Origin: Curvibacter lanceolatus ATCC 14669
Lineage (GTDB): Bacteria > Pseudomonadota > Gammaproteobacteria > Burkholderiales > Burkholderiaceae_C
Length of the DNA: 64,000 nucleotides
Assembly (NCBI RefSeq): GCF_000381265.1
Contig: NZ_KB906259.1
Location: forward strand, 124,001-188,000
Reading direction: 5' to 3'
A program made the position numbers and the translations under genes. Shown here in pieces: positions 1 through 8,678 of the stretch. The stretch's first letter is position 1. The number at the start of each line of letters is the position of its first letter. The notes under the pieces are model-generated. The model saw nothing but the letters and a program-made list of their open reading frames with translations, was not told the DNA's origin and did no database searches.

Positions 1-1193
1 AAGCGGGCGATGCGGCCGATGGCTTCACGCAGGTCATCTTCATGGGGCAGGAACACGATTCGGAAGTGGTCGGTGTCAGGCCAGTTGAAGCCGGTGCCCT
101 GCACCAGCATCACACGGGTTTCTTCCAGCAGTTCGAGGAAGAACTGCTGGTCATCCTTGATCGGGTAGACCGCCGGGTCCAGGCGCGGGAACATGTACAG
201 CGCCGCTGTGGGCTTGACGCAGCTGACGCCCGGGATGGCGGTGATCAGCTCATAGGCCAGGTCGCGCTGGCGGCGCAGGCGCCCGCCTTCGCAGACCAGG
301 TCATTGATGCTCTGGTAGCCGCCGAGGGCGGTCTGGATGGCCCACTGGCCGGGCACGTTGGAACACAGGCGCATGTTCGAGAGCATGTTCAAGCCCTCGA
401 TGTAGTCCTTGGCGGGCTTCTTGTCGCCCGACACCACCATCCAGCCGGCCCGGTAGCCGCAGCTGCGGTAGCTCTTGGACAGCGAGTTGAAGGTGAGGGT
501 CAGCACGTCTTCGCTGAGCGAGCCGATGGCGGTGTGCTTGACGTCGTCGTACAGCACCTTGTCGTAGACCTCGTCGGCGAAGATCACCAGGCCGTGCTCG
601 CGGGCGATCACCACGATGGCCTTGAGCAGATCGTCGGAGTACAGGGCGCCGGTCGGGTTGTTGGGGTTGATCACCACGATGCCCTTGGTGCGGGAGGTGA
701 TCTTGCTGCGGATGTCGTCCAGGTCGGGCATCCAGCCGTTGGCCTCGTCGCAGCGGTAATGCACCGGAGTGCCGCCCGACAGGCTGGCCGCCGCCGTCCA
801 CAGCGGGTAATCGGGCGAGGGCAGCAGAACTTCGTCGCCGTTGTCGAGCAAGGCGTTGGTGGCCATCACGATGAGCTCGCTGGCGCCGTTGCCCAGATAG
901 ATGTCGTCGAGTGTGACGCCCTTGATGCCTTGCTGCTGGGTGTAGTGCATCACCGCCTTGCGGGCGGCAAAAATGCCCTTGCTGTCCGAATAGCCTGCCG
1001 AATTGGGCAGGTTGCGGATCATGTCCTGCTGGATTTCCTCGGGCGAGTCGAAACCGAATACCGCCAGATTGCCAATATTGAGCTTGATGATCTTCTGGCC
1101 TTCGTCTTCCATCTGACGCGCTCGATCCATGATGGGACCGCGGATGTCATAGCAGACGTTGGCAAGCTTGGCAGATTTCTGGACAGTTTTCAT
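1..1193 (-). CDS. alaA: Alanine aminotransferase AlaA-like, 3' end cut by window edge
   Basis: Fold-type I PLP-dependent aminotransferase, predicted to interconvert pyruvate plus glutamate with alanine plus 2-oxoglutarate in the cytoplasm. About 397 codons are visible from the ATG at 1193. E. coli AlaA is about 405 residues, so only a few C-terminal residues should be missing. The PLP lysine lies in SLSKSYRSCG at about residue 240, and NPNNPTGA and ADEVYD are the other cofactor-site motifs. It is divergent from the Mth938-like gene with a 124-base gap. Family assignment is firm; the exact amino acid preference is inferred from similarity to AlaA. Confidence 0.9.
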   Translation of the reverse strand, partial: MKTVQKSAKLANVCYDIRGPIMDRARQMEDEGQKIIKLNIGNLAVFGFDSPEEIQQDMIRNLPNSAGYSDSKGIFAARKAVMHYTQQQGIKGVTLDDIYLGNGASELIVMATNALLDNGDEVLLPSPDYPLWTAAASLSGGTPVHYRCDEANGWMPDLDDIRSKITSRTKGIVVINPNNPTGALYSDDLLKAIVVIAREHGLVIFADEVYDKVLYDDVKHTAIGSLSEDVLTLTFNSLSKSYRSCGYRAGWMVVSGDKKPAKDYIEGLNMLSNMRLCSNVPGQWAIQTALGGYQSINDLVCEGGRLRRQRDLAYELITAIPGVSCVKPTAALYMFPRLDPAVYPIKDDQQFFLELLEETRVMLVQGTGFNWPDTDHFRIVFLPHEDDLREAIGRIAR

Positions 1194-1317
1194 GGTGACG
1201 GGAAAGCCCCCTCCTGGGTAAGTCGTCAGAAGCGAAACCTATAATTTGACCACAGTTCTGCATCGCAGCCTGCAGCGCGCACCATTGGCGCGCCTCTTCG
1301 CCCCAACCCAGTGCCCC

Positions 1318-1707
1318 ATGAAGCTGCAACCCGACCAATTCGACGTTCAATCCATCACCGCCTACGGCGAGGGCTGGGTGGCCATCAACGGCGAGAAACA
1401 CGCCGGAAGCCTGATCATCAGCTCACAGGGGCAGCGCCTGAGCTGGCCCGTGAGCCGCTTCGAAGACCTGACCGAAGCCCACTTCGAGCAGTTGGCCGAC
1501 ATCGATTGCGAACTGATCGTGTTTGGCAGCGGCCGACGCAACCGCTTTCCGCCGGCGGCCTGGCTGAAGGCCCTGATGGCCCGCCGCATCGGGCTGGAAA
1601 CCATGGACACCCCGGCCGCGTGCCGCACCTACAACATCCTGGCGCAGGAAGGCCGCAAGGTGGCTGCAGCACTGCTGATCGAGGGCGGCGAGCCCGCGCA
1701 ACCCTGA
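1318..1707 (+). CDS. Mth938-like domain (DUF498) protein
   Basis: Small protein of 129 residues with the Mth938/NDUFAF3-like fold. The typical ending of the fold is visible: a VFGSGRR segment followed by a stretch reading GLETMDTPAACRTYNIL. Molecular function in bacteria is not established. The ATG at 1318 is chosen because the protein then begins MKLQPDQFDVQSI, as relatives do; an upstream in-frame extension looks non-coding. A TATAAT at 1240-1245 could serve as its -10 element, but I see no good -35. It is followed at 120 bases by the peroxiredoxin gene. Confidence 0.8.
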   Translation: MKLQPDQFDVQSITAYGEGWVAINGEKHAGSLIISSQGQRLSWPVSRFEDLTEAHFEQLADIDCELIVFGSGRRNRFPPAAWLKALMARRIGLETMDTPAACRTYNILAQEGRKVAAALLIEGGEPAQP

Positions 1708-1741
1708 ACCGACCGATTTAGAGGTAAAATCTCGGGTTGCG

Positions 1742-1792
1742 GATGGTGTGGGCAGTCAAAAGAGAGGTGCAATGCCTCCAGACCCCACCATC
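1742..1792 (+). promoter_or_regulatory. Structured leader of the peroxiredoxin gene
   Basis: GATGGTG (1742-1748), a bulged T and GGG (1750-1752) pair with CCC (1783-1785) and CACCATC (1786-1792). This gives a 10-bp stem with one bulge. Inside it GAGG (1764-1767) pairs with CCTC (1775-1778), leaving an asymmetric internal loop. A TAAAAT at 1725-1730 is a possible -10. The peroxiredoxin start codon is 34 bases downstream. I do not recognise the motif as a named riboswitch; it could be a cis-regulatory element or chance folding. Confidence 0.4.
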
Positions 1793-1826
1793 TTAGGTCA
1801 CACCTGTCACACGAGATTGAAGTTCT

Positions 1827-2312
1827 ATGGCGATCGTTGTCAACAAGTCCATCCCTGAATTCGAAGCGAACGCCACGGGTGGGATCAAGGTGTCGAACTC
1901 TACCCACCTGGGCCAGATTCTGGTGCTGTACTTCTACCCGAAGGACAACACCCCGGGCTGCACCACCGAGGCGATGCAGTTCCGCGACAAATACAAGGAT
2001 TTCGTGAAGGCCGGCGCCACCGTGTTCGGCGTGTCGCGCGACAACATGAAATCGCATGACGAGTTCAAGCTCAAGCTGGAACTGCCCTTCGAGCTGATCG
2101 CCGACACCGAAGAAAAGATGTGCCACATGTTCGGCGTGGTCAAGAACAAGATCATGTACGGCAAGAAGGTCAAGGGCATCGAGCGCAGCACCTTCCTGAT
2201 TGGCGAAGACGGCATTCTCAAAGAAGAATGGCGCGGCCTCAAGGTGCCGGGCCACGTGGACGAAGTGCTGAAGTCGGTCAAGGAACTCAAGGCCCTCAAA
2301 AAGGCCGCCTGA
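1827..2312 (+). CDS. bcp: Peroxiredoxin, PrxQ/Bcp family
   Basis: Thiol peroxidase of 161 residues that reduces H2O2 and organic hydroperoxides with thioredoxin-like donors. The peroxidatic cysteine is Cys45 in DNTPGCTTEA. The resolving cysteine found five residues later in E. coli Bcp is absent: that position is Met50. The only other cysteine is Cys99 in EEKMCHMFGV, so the protein may use a distant resolving cysteine or work as a 1-Cys enzyme. Helix and active-site context (YFYPKDNTPGCT, FGVSRDN, STFLI) fit the family well. A hairpin terminator follows at 2402. Confidence 0.93.
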   Translation: MAIVVNKSIPEFEANATGGIKVSNSTHLGQILVLYFYPKDNTPGCTTEAMQFRDKYKDFVKAGATVFGVSRDNMKSHDEFKLKLELPFELIADTEEKMCHMFGVVKNKIMYGKKVKGIERSTFLIGEDGILKEEWRGLKVPGHVDEVLKSVKELKALKKAA

Positions 2313-2401
2313 GATCCCTCAGCCCAATCCCGGGAGGGCCTGCCGAGTCATGCATAATGGCTCGCATATGTTGCTGGTTTCGCACCGCCACCCTCCTCCG
2401 C

Positions 2402-2433
2402 AAAAGCCGCTCAGGTCTCCTGGCGGCTTTTTT
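2402..2433 (+). terminator. Rho-independent terminator after bcp
   Basis: AAAAGCCGC (2402-2410) pairs with GCGGCTTTT (2423-2431) and the run of T continues to 2433. It separates bcp from the PhoH gene. Confidence 0.75.
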
Positions 2434-2499
2434 GCTTCCTGGACCACTCAGCCCGCTCACGTTTCCACTTCCCGTGCTTTTTCTGGAGTCTGACCTTCC

Positions 2500-4293
2500 A
2501 TGCCCCTGCCGCCCGCCCCATCGAAGAAAGCCACCATCCTGCCCACCAGCGCTTACGCGAGCACCGGCGAAGGCAATTCGCGCAAGGCCGGCCCACGCAG
2601 CCGCGCTGCCGACTCAGCCCACCCCGAGGCCAAAGGCGAGGCCCCCGAGGCGCTGCTGGCCATCCCCGCAGCCCCCGCCGCCCCCACGCCAGCCAAGACC
2701 CCGAGCCGACGCAAGACGGCTTCCACTCAGGTGTCAGCCCTGCTGAGCCCGCCAGCCACGGCGCCCGCCGTCGCCAAATTGACCCCTGCCGCCCCCACAG
2801 CAGCGCCCGCTGCCACCGTGGCAGCCACCGCCGAGGCGCCGGCAGCCGCACCGCGCAGCCGCAAGGCGCGGCACACCGGCCCGACCAAGCTGTTCGTGCT
2901 GGACACCAATGTGCTGATGCACGACCCGATGTGCCTGTTCCGCTTTGAGGAGCACGACATCTTCCTGCCGATGATCGTGCTGGAAGAACTCGACAGCCAC
3001 AAGAAGGGCATGACCGAGGTGGCCCGCAACGCGCGCCAGACCAGCCGCTCGCTCGACGCCCTGGCCGCCGCCCAAGGCGCCGACATCACGGCCGGCCTGA
3101 AGCTCGACACCACCGGCCACCGCGAGGCCGGCGGCAAGCTGTTCTTCCAGACCCGCCCGCTCAACTACACCCTGCCCACCAGCCTGCCGCAAGGCAAGGC
3201 CGACAACCAGATCCTGGGGGTGGTCGAGGCGCTGCGCCACCTGCACAGCCCGCAAGGCCAGGAAGGCCAGCCCACGCGCGAGGTGGTGCTGGTGTCCAAA
3301 GACATCAACATGCGCGTGAAGGCACGCGCCCTGGGACTGACCGCCGAGGACTACCAGAACGACAAGACCCTGGAAGACGGCGACCTGCTGTACTCCGGCG
3401 CCCTGGCACTGCCCGCCGACTTCTGGACCAAGAACGGCAAGTCGGTCGAGAGCTGGCAAAGCGGCTCGCACACCTACTACCGCATTTCGGGGCCCATCGT
3501 GCCCAATCTGCTGATCAACCAGTTCGTGTTCTTCGAAGCCCCGGGCGAGCCCAGCCTGTACGCGCGCGTGACCGAGATCCGCGGCAAGACCGCCGTGCTG
3601 CAGACCCTGAAGGACTTCGCTCACGCGAAGAACGCGGTCTGGGGCGTGACCACGCGCAACCGCGAACAGAACTTCGCGATGAACCTGCTGACCGATCCCG
3701 GGATCGACTTCGTGACCCTGGCCGGCACCGCCGGCACCGGCAAGACCCTGATGGCCCTGGCCGCAGGCCTGACCCAGGTGCTGGACGACCGGCGCTACAC
3801 CGAGATCATCATGACCCGCGCCACCGTGAGCGTGGGCGAGGACATCGGTTTTCTGCCCGGCACCGAGGAAGAGAAGATGGGCCCCTGGATGGGCGCCCTC
3901 GACGACAACCTCGAGTTTCTGGCCAAGGGCGATGGCGGCAACGCCGGCGAATGGGGGCGCGCCGCCACCAATGAGCTGATCCGCAGCCGCATCAAGATCA
4001 AGAGCATGAACTTCATGCGCGGGCGCACCTTCCTCAACAAGTACGTGATCATCGACGAGGCGCAGAACCTGACGCCCAAGCAGATGAAGACCCTGATCAC
4101 CCGGGCCGGCCCGGGCACCAAGATCATCTGCATGGGCAACCTGGCCCAGATCGACACGCCTTATCTGACCGAGGGCTCGTCCGGCCTCACCTTTGCGGTG
4201 GACAAGTTCAAGGGCTGGCCGCACAGCGGCCACATCACCCTGGCGCGCGGCGAGCGCTCGCGCCTGGCCGACTTTGCCAGCGAAGTGCTCTGA
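2500..4293 (+). CDS. PIN domain-PhoH ATPase fusion
   Basis: Protein of 597 residues combining a PIN nuclease domain with a PhoH-type P-loop ATPase (PhoH2-like), a family linked to RNA unwinding and cleavage. Residues 1-125 are an Ala/Pro-rich, probably disordered extension. The PIN domain starts at LFVLDTNVLMHDP (about residue 131). Walker A is AGTAGTGKT (408-416) and Walker B is YVIIDEAQN (from 515), where PhoH proteins keep DEAQN. The ATG at 2500 is preceded by GGAG. A symmetric terminator follows and meets the converging hydrolase gene. Whether this copy is an active RNase is not known. Confidence 0.9.
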   Translation: MPLPPAPSKKATILPTSAYASTGEGNSRKAGPRSRAADSAHPEAKGEAPEALLAIPAAPAAPTPAKTPSRRKTASTQVSALLSPPATAPAVAKLTPAAPTAAPAATVAATAEAPAAAPRSRKARHTGPTKLFVLDTNVLMHDPMCLFRFEEHDIFLPMIVLEELDSHKKGMTEVARNARQTSRSLDALAAAQGADITAGLKLDTTGHREAGGKLFFQTRPLNYTLPTSLPQGKADNQILGVVEALRHLHSPQGQEGQPTREVVLVSKDINMRVKARALGLTAEDYQNDKTLEDGDLLYSGALALPADFWTKNGKSVESWQSGSHTYYRISGPIVPNLLINQFVFFEAPGEPSLYARVTEIRGKTAVLQTLKDFAHAKNAVWGVTTRNREQNFAMNLLTDPGIDFVTLAGTAGTGKTLMALAAGLTQVLDDRRYTEIIMTRATVSVGEDIGFLPGTEEEKMGPWMGALDDNLEFLAKGDGGNAGEWGRAATNELIRSRIKIKSMNFMRGRTFLNKYVIIDEAQNLTPKQMKTLITRAGPGTKIICMGNLAQIDTPYLTEGSSGLTFAVDKFKGWPHSGHITLARGERSRLADFASEVL

Positions 4294-4340
4294 CGCAGCA
4301 CAGGCCTCTGCCGGCGAATCCACAATCCGTCGACCCATGC

Positions 4341-4368
4341 AAAACGCCCGGCCATGGCCGGGCGTTTT
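4341..4368. terminator. Bidirectional terminator between converging genes
   Basis: AAAACGCCCGGC, a CATG loop and GCCGGGCGTTTT form a perfect palindrome with A and T runs on opposite ends, so it can stop transcription from both the PhoH gene and the converging hydrolase gene. Confidence 0.85.
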
Positions 4369-4395
4369 GCATTTCGAGCACCACAGATCAGCCGA

Positions 4396-5316
4396 TCACG
4401 GTGCAGCCAGCAAGCCCCCGGCGAAAAACGCCGCCACCTCGGCTCGCAACGGATCACCCCCCAGAGGTTCATAGTCAACATGGTCGGCATCCGGGATCAC
4501 ACGCCAGACGCGGGGCTGCCCAGCAGCCTCGAACACCGCCCGAGCAACCTCCATCGGCACATGGTGATCACGGCTGCCCACCACCACCATCACCGGCCTG
4601 GGCGCGATGGCCGAGATTTTGGCCAATGGCTTGACCTGCTCAAGCCGCACACCAGCGCGAGCAAAGTCACGCAGCACCCAGCGCGCCTGCCACCCACCCC
4701 CCAGCATGTGAAGGAGCTCTTCAGGCAAGCCCGTCCAGACCGCCTTCAAGACAACCGTGCGCACTCGCCGATCACGCGCTGCCGCCAGCGCCACAGTGGA
4801 AGCCCCAATGGAGAACCCCTCAGCACCGAGCCGATCAGGATCAACATCGGGGCGCTGCTGCAGAAAATCGAGGGCGCCGATCACATCATCCTGCTCACGA
4901 TCACCCCAGGTCTGCAGATCACCATCGCTTTCGCCAGCGGCACGGTTGTCATACAGCAGCACCCCAAACCCCTGCCCGGCCAGGAACTCAGCCTCACTCA
5001 ACCACCAAAGGCGGTTTTCGGCAGCACCATGCACCAACACCACAGCGGCGCGGTTGCGAGAGGGCACATACCACCCCCGCAAGGTCAACCCATCAGCACT
5101 TCGAAACACCACCACCTCCAGGCCGGGCAGCCGCTGCCGGGCATCTGCCAGCGCCTGCTCGTTGACGTGTCGACGCTCAGGGTGCAGCAACTGCCCCATC
5201 AGCTTGTCGTGGCGCTGCAGCAGCAGGATCGCCAACAGGACCAGCGCCGCCAGCAAGACGCACAGGCCCGCACTCACCGGGTACCGCCTCACCAAGGCCC
5301 AGGCGCTCAAGCTCAT
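4396..5316 (-). CDS. Membrane-anchored alpha/beta hydrolase
   Basis: About 306 residues with one N-terminal membrane segment (roughly residues 12-32), then an alpha/beta-hydrolase domain presumably facing the periplasm. The oxyanion motif is VHGAAEN, the nucleophile is Ser in GFSIGAS, and the acid and base look like Asp in GSRDHHVP and His in DADHVDY. Substrate unknown. The start is uncertain: ATG at 5316 or an in-frame TTG at 5325, neither with a strong ribosome site. It begins 16 bases after the dnaB stop codon and is probably co-transcribed with dnaB. Confidence 0.85.
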   Translation of the reverse strand: MSLSAWALVRRYPVSAGLCVLLAALVLLAILLLQRHDKLMGQLLHPERRHVNEQALADARQRLPGLEVVVFRSADGLTLRGWYVPSRNRAAVVLVHGAAENRLWWLSEAEFLAGQGFGVLLYDNRAAGESDGDLQTWGDREQDDVIGALDFLQQRPDVDPDRLGAEGFSIGASTVALAAARDRRVRTVVLKAVWTGLPEELLHMLGGGWQARWVLRDFARAGVRLEQVKPLAKISAIAPRPVMVVVGSRDHHVPMEVARAVFEAAGQPRVWRVIPDADHVDYEPLGGDPLRAEVAAFFAGGLLAAP

Positions 5317-5332
5317 GGAATACAACGCCAGG

Positions 5333-6823
5333 TCAGAAATCGTCCGACGAGCCGCGGGCCAGGCTTTCGAAACGGGTCTGCGACTTGTGGAAATACAGCT
5401 TCACGGTCCCTGTCGGGCCGTTACGCTGCTTGCCGATGATGACCTCGGCCATGTTCTGGTCCTTGCTTTCCTTGTTGTAGTAGTCGTCGCGGTAGATGAA
5501 CATGATGATGTCCGCATCCTGCTCGATGGCGCCAGATTCGCGCAAGTCACTCATCATGGGGCGCTTGTCGGTGCGCTGCTCCACGCTTCGGTTCAGCTGC
5601 GAAAGCGCGATCACCGGGCATTGCAGCTCCTTGGCCAGCATCTTCAGGCCCCGGGAGATTTCGCCCAGCTCGGTGGCCCGGTTGTCGGCACTGGCCGCCG
5701 ACCCGGAGCCGCTCATGAGCTGCAGGTAGTCGACCACGATCAGGCCCATCTTGCCGCATTGGCGCGCCAACCGGCGCGAGTTGGCCCGCAGTTCGCTGGG
5801 CGACAGACCGGGCGTCTCGTCGATGTGCAGCGACACGGTGCGCAGGCGCTCGATGGCCTCGGTCAGACGCGGCCATTCGTCATCGGTGAGTTTGCCGGTG
5901 CGCAGGTTGCCCTGGTTGATGCGACCGATGGAACCCACGATACGCACAGCCAGCTGTGCGGCACCCATTTCCATGGAGAACACCGCCACCGGCAGGCCTT
6001 CATTCAACGCCACGTGTTCGGCGATGTTGATGGCAAAAGCCGTCTTGCCCATCGAGGGACGTGCCGCCAGCACCACCAGGTCACCGGCCTGCAGGCCCGA
6101 GGTCATGCGGTCGAGGTCATAGAAACCCGTGGGCACGCCGGTGATGTCATTGGTGTTGTCGGCCATCTCCTGGACGCGGTCCAGCAGGTCGACCACCAGC
6201 GAATCCATGGACTGGAAGCCCTGCTTGTTGCGCGAGCCTTCTTCAGAGATCTTGAAGATCTTCTGCTCGGCCTCATCCAGGATCTTGTCGACAGCCCGCC
6301 CCTGCGGATTGAACGCCACGGTGGCGATCTCATCGCTGGCGGTGACCAGCTTGCGCAGGATGGAGCGCTCGCGAACGATCTCGCCATAGCGGCGGATGTT
6401 GCTCGCACTCGGCACATACTGGGCCAGCGAGTTGAGGTAGCCCAGGCCACCCACCTCTTCGGCCTTGCCCAGGTTCTGCAGGCTTTCATAGACCGTGATC
6501 ACGTCGGCCGGCTTGCCGGAGTTGATCAGAGAGCTGAGCACGCCGAACACCACGCGGTGCTCGTAGCGGTAGAAGTCACCTTCGCTGACCACGTCGGCCA
6601 CGCGATCCCAGGCGCTGTTGTCCAGCAACAAGCCCCCGAGCACACTGGACTCGGCCTCGATCGAGTGCGGGGGCACGCGCAGCTTGGCCACCTCTCGGTC
6701 CACCGTGCGCTCGATCGCGTGCTGAGCCGGCGCCGGCTCCAGCGGCGGTGGCATCTCGATCCCGGCAGGAAGATGGAAGTCAGGCTCGAAATCAGAATCG
6801 ACGGGCGGAAAAATGGCAGACAT
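5333..6823 (-). CDS. dnaB: Replicative DNA helicase DnaB
   Basis: Hexameric 5'-3' helicase of the replication fork, 496 residues from the ATG at 6823, which has AAGGAAA seven to ten bases upstream. The N-terminal domain begins near RVPPHSIEAESSVLGGLLLD. The RecA-like core has Walker A in AARPSMGKTAFA, VVDYLQLM as the Walker B region and a DLRESGAIEQDADII segment near the C terminus. Length is normal; E. coli DnaB has 471 residues and this one carries a slightly longer N-terminal tail. It lies downstream of the ribosomal operon but behind that operon's terminator, so it probably has its own promoter. Confidence 0.97.
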   Translation of the reverse strand: MSAIFPPVDSDFEPDFHLPAGIEMPPPLEPAPAQHAIERTVDREVAKLRVPPHSIEAESSVLGGLLLDNSAWDRVADVVSEGDFYRYEHRVVFGVLSSLINSGKPADVITVYESLQNLGKAEEVGGLGYLNSLAQYVPSASNIRRYGEIVRERSILRKLVTASDEIATVAFNPQGRAVDKILDEAEQKIFKISEEGSRNKQGFQSMDSLVVDLLDRVQEMADNTNDITGVPTGFYDLDRMTSGLQAGDLVVLAARPSMGKTAFAINIAEHVALNEGLPVAVFSMEMGAAQLAVRIVGSIGRINQGNLRTGKLTDDEWPRLTEAIERLRTVSLHIDETPGLSPSELRANSRRLARQCGKMGLIVVDYLQLMSGSGSAASADNRATELGEISRGLKMLAKELQCPVIALSQLNRSVEQRTDKRPMMSDLRESGAIEQDADIIMFIYRDDYYNKESKDQNMAEVIIGKQRNGPTGTVKLYFHKSQTRFESLARGSSDDF

Positions 6824-6954
6824 GGGTTTCCTTGGCAGCCTCAAATCGTAAGCGTTTCAACGCCTTCCGTCAGCCCCAAGGCTGGGGATAAGCTGTGCAT
6901 GGCAGGGGGAAATCAAGGGGATAAACGCACATCGAGCATGGCGACATCCCCAAA

Positions 6955-6978
6955 AGAAAAGCCGCCCGAAGGCGGCTT
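6955..6978 (-). terminator. Terminator of the rpsF-priB-rpsR-rplI operon
   Basis: On the minus strand AAGCCGCC, a TTCG tetraloop and GGCGGCTT are followed by a T-rich run (A-rich on the plus strand at 6952-6960). It lies just after the rplI stop codon. Confidence 0.85.
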
Positions 6979-7001
6979 GACAGAAGCTGTGGCTTCGGTG
7001 A

Positions 7002-7454
7002 TCAGGCGGTTTCGCCGTACACGGAAACATTCACTTCAACGACCACATCAGTGTGCAGAGCCACGCTGATGGTGCTGTCGCCAACCACCTTCAGGGGGCC
7101 GTTGGGCAGGCGGATCTGAGCCTTGACCACTTGGTAGCCTTGCTTGATCAGCTCTTCAGCGATGTCGTGGTTGGTGACGGAACCGAACAGACGGCCGTCA
7201 ACGCCAGCCTTCTGGGTGACCTTGACGGTCGTACCAGCCAGCTTTTCGCCTTGGGCTTGGGCTTCGGCCAGCTTGGCGGCAGCAGCCTTTTCCAGCTCAG
7301 CGCGCTTGGCTTCGAATTCAGCCTTGGCAGCTTCGGTGGCACGACGGGCGCGGCCCGACGGGATCAGGAAGTTGCGGGCGTAGCCGTCCTTGACCTTGAC
7401 GATTTCGCCGAGGTTACCCAGGTTCACAACCTTTTCGAGCAGGATGATTTGCAT
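7002..7454 (-). CDS. rplI: 50S ribosomal protein L9
   Basis: 150 residues, normal length. The N-terminal domain shows [22 protein letters not shown] and the rRNA-contacting basic stretch, followed by the long charged helix and the C-terminal domain. Last gene of the rpsF operon, 11 bases after rpsR, with a terminator immediately downstream. Confidence 0.98.
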   Translation of the reverse strand: MQIILLEKVVNLGNLGEIVKVKDGYARNFLIPSGRARRATEAAKAEFEAKRAELEKAAAAKLAEAQAQGEKLAGTTVKVTQKAGVDGRLFGSVTNHDIAEELIKQGYQVVKAQIRLPNGPLKVVGDSTISVALHTDVVVEVNVSVYGETA

Positions 7455-7465
7455 GGTTGTTCTCC

Positions 7466-7747
7466 TTAGATCTTGTGCTGGTCGCTGTAAGGCACCAGAG
7501 CCAGGAAGCGAGCACGCTTGATGGCGGTGTTCAGCTGACGCTGGTAGATGGCGCGCGTGCCGGTCAGGCGAGCGGGGATGATCTTGCCGTTTTCAGCGAT
7601 GAAGTCACGCAGGGTGTCGACATCCTTGTAGTCGATTTCTTCGACGCCAGCGACGGTGAAGCGGCAGAAGCGCTTGCGCTTGAACAGCAGGGACTGGGTG
7701 TTGCGCTTCGGGCGCTTGTCTTTGTTGAACTTCTTGAACGTGGCCAT
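7466..7747 (-). CDS. rpsR: 30S ribosomal protein S18
   Basis: 93 residues from ATG 7747, which has an AGGAGG-like site just upstream. The core [20 protein letters not shown] and the ending [14 protein letters not shown] are typical of S18. S18 binds S6 on the small-subunit platform, and both genes are in this operon. Confidence 0.98.
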   Translation of the reverse strand: MATFKKFNKDKRPKRNTQSLLFKRKRFCRFTVAGVEEIDYKDVDTLRDFIAENGKIIPARLTGTRAIYQRQLNTAIKRARFLALVPYSDQHKI

Positions 7748-7763
7748 GTTGGCCTCCTGAAAT

Positions 7764-8051
7764 TTAATCTTGCTGGAATTCCTGGATGTGAAAAACGACG
7801 GTCTTGACGTTGCGCGGTGTGGCCAGAAATCCGGAGAATTTCCAGACCGAACCGAGAGCCTGCTTGGCAAGCCGCTCGGCATTGCTACCGAGTGCAACAG
7901 CCCTGATGGCCACCTGCACCTTGCGTTTCTGCCCAGCTTCTTCGACCTCCGACTCGGATTCGAGCCGCAGATCGATGGCGGGCAGACCGGCAGGTGTGAA
8001 TCGCATCGGCTTGGCCTCAACGATCACGGCGGTCAGAGCGACGTGGTTCAC
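7764..8051 (-). CDS. priB: Primosomal replication protein N (PriB)
   Basis: 95-residue OB-fold single-stranded-DNA-binding protein that helps PriA restart stalled forks. The start is GTG at 8051 with AAGGGGAA upstream. The segment [12 protein letters not shown] and the ending VVFHIQEF match the family. Its position between the S6 and S18 genes is conserved in beta- and gammaproteobacteria. Confidence 0.95.
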   Translation of the reverse strand: MNHVALTAVIVEAKPMRFTPAGLPAIDLRLESESEVEEAGQKRKVQVAIRAVALGSNAERLAKQALGSVWKFSGFLATPRNVKTVVFHIQEFQQD

Positions 8052-8089
8052 TTCCCCTTTGAATCAGTCAAACGAACTGGACGCAGGCC

Positions 8090-8464
8090 TTAGTTGTTGG
8101 CGGCGGCGAATTCAGCTTGCTGGGCCTTGCGGGCCTCTTCACGCTCGACGGTCTTCATCATCGAAGACGGGCCGGTGTCAGCCTTCTTCTTGACGACGGT
8201 CAGGTGACGCAGCACGGCATCGTTGAACTTGAACGCGTGTTCCAGTTCAGCCATCACAGCCTGGTCGGCTTCGATGTTGACGCACAGGTAGTGGGCCTTG
8301 GCCAGCTTGTTGATCAGGTACGCCAGTTGACGACGGCCCCAGTCTTCCACGCGGTGGATCTTGCCGCCGCCGGCGGTGATCATGCCCTTGTAGCGCTCCA
8401 GCATGGCCGGAACCTGTTCGCTCTGATCCGGGTGAATCAGCAAAACGATTTCATAATGACGCAT
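8090..8464 (-). CDS. rpsF: 30S ribosomal protein S6
   Basis: 124 residues from the ATG at 8464, with AAGGAGT at a good distance upstream. It begins [18 protein letters not shown] and contains [16 protein letters not shown], the S6 core. The C-terminal tail after about residue 100 is charged. First gene of its operon, with a matching promoter at 8530-8559. Confidence 0.98.
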   Translation of the reverse strand: MRHYEIVLLIHPDQSEQVPAMLERYKGMITAGGGKIHRVEDWGRRQLAYLINKLAKAHYLCVNIEADQAVMAELEHAFKFNDAVLRHLTVVKKKADTGPSSMMKTVEREEARKAQQAEFAAANN

Positions 8465-8529
8465 TGAGTACTCCTTACGGGTGAAGCCGTCCGCTGCGTC
8501 TGTAGCAGTACGGCAAGGCAAAGCCCACG

Positions 8530-8559
8530 AGTATAGCGCCACTGATTCTTGAAATACAA
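8530..8559 (-). promoter_or_regulatory. Sigma-70 promoter of the rpsF operon
   Basis: On the minus strand TTGTAT (8554-8559) and TATACT (8530-8535) are separated by 18 bases, 65 bases before the rpsF start codon. Confidence 0.6.
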
Positions 8560-8607
8560 GCGCCCATCGCTTTTTTTACTGTGGCGAATCCAGTGGACAA
8601 TCCACGC

Positions 8608-8635
8608 CTTGAAAAGTTCAACAGCGGCCCCATCT
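8608..8635 (+). promoter_or_regulatory. Sigma-32 heat-shock promoter of grpE-dnaK-dnaJ
   Basis: CTTGAAA (8608-8614) and CCCCATCT (8628-8635) are separated by exactly 13 bases, an almost perfect match to the RpoH consensus. It lies 43 bases before grpE. I saw no CIRCE (HrcA) element. Confidence 0.9.
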
Positions 8636-8678
8636 GCCGCGACATCCTCTTTTCGTCAACTTATCGACCCGAATCCGA

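Noticed and set aside
1240-1245. TATAAT before the Mth938-like gene as a promoter
   Set aside because: No acceptable -35 at 15-19 bases; left as a remark only.
4757-7069. A 770-codon open frame on the plus strand opposite dnaB and the hydrolase
   Set aside because: It is antisense to clear DnaB and hydrolase genes; low-complexity His/Arg/Ala content and no ribosome site mark it as a GC-rich shadow frame.
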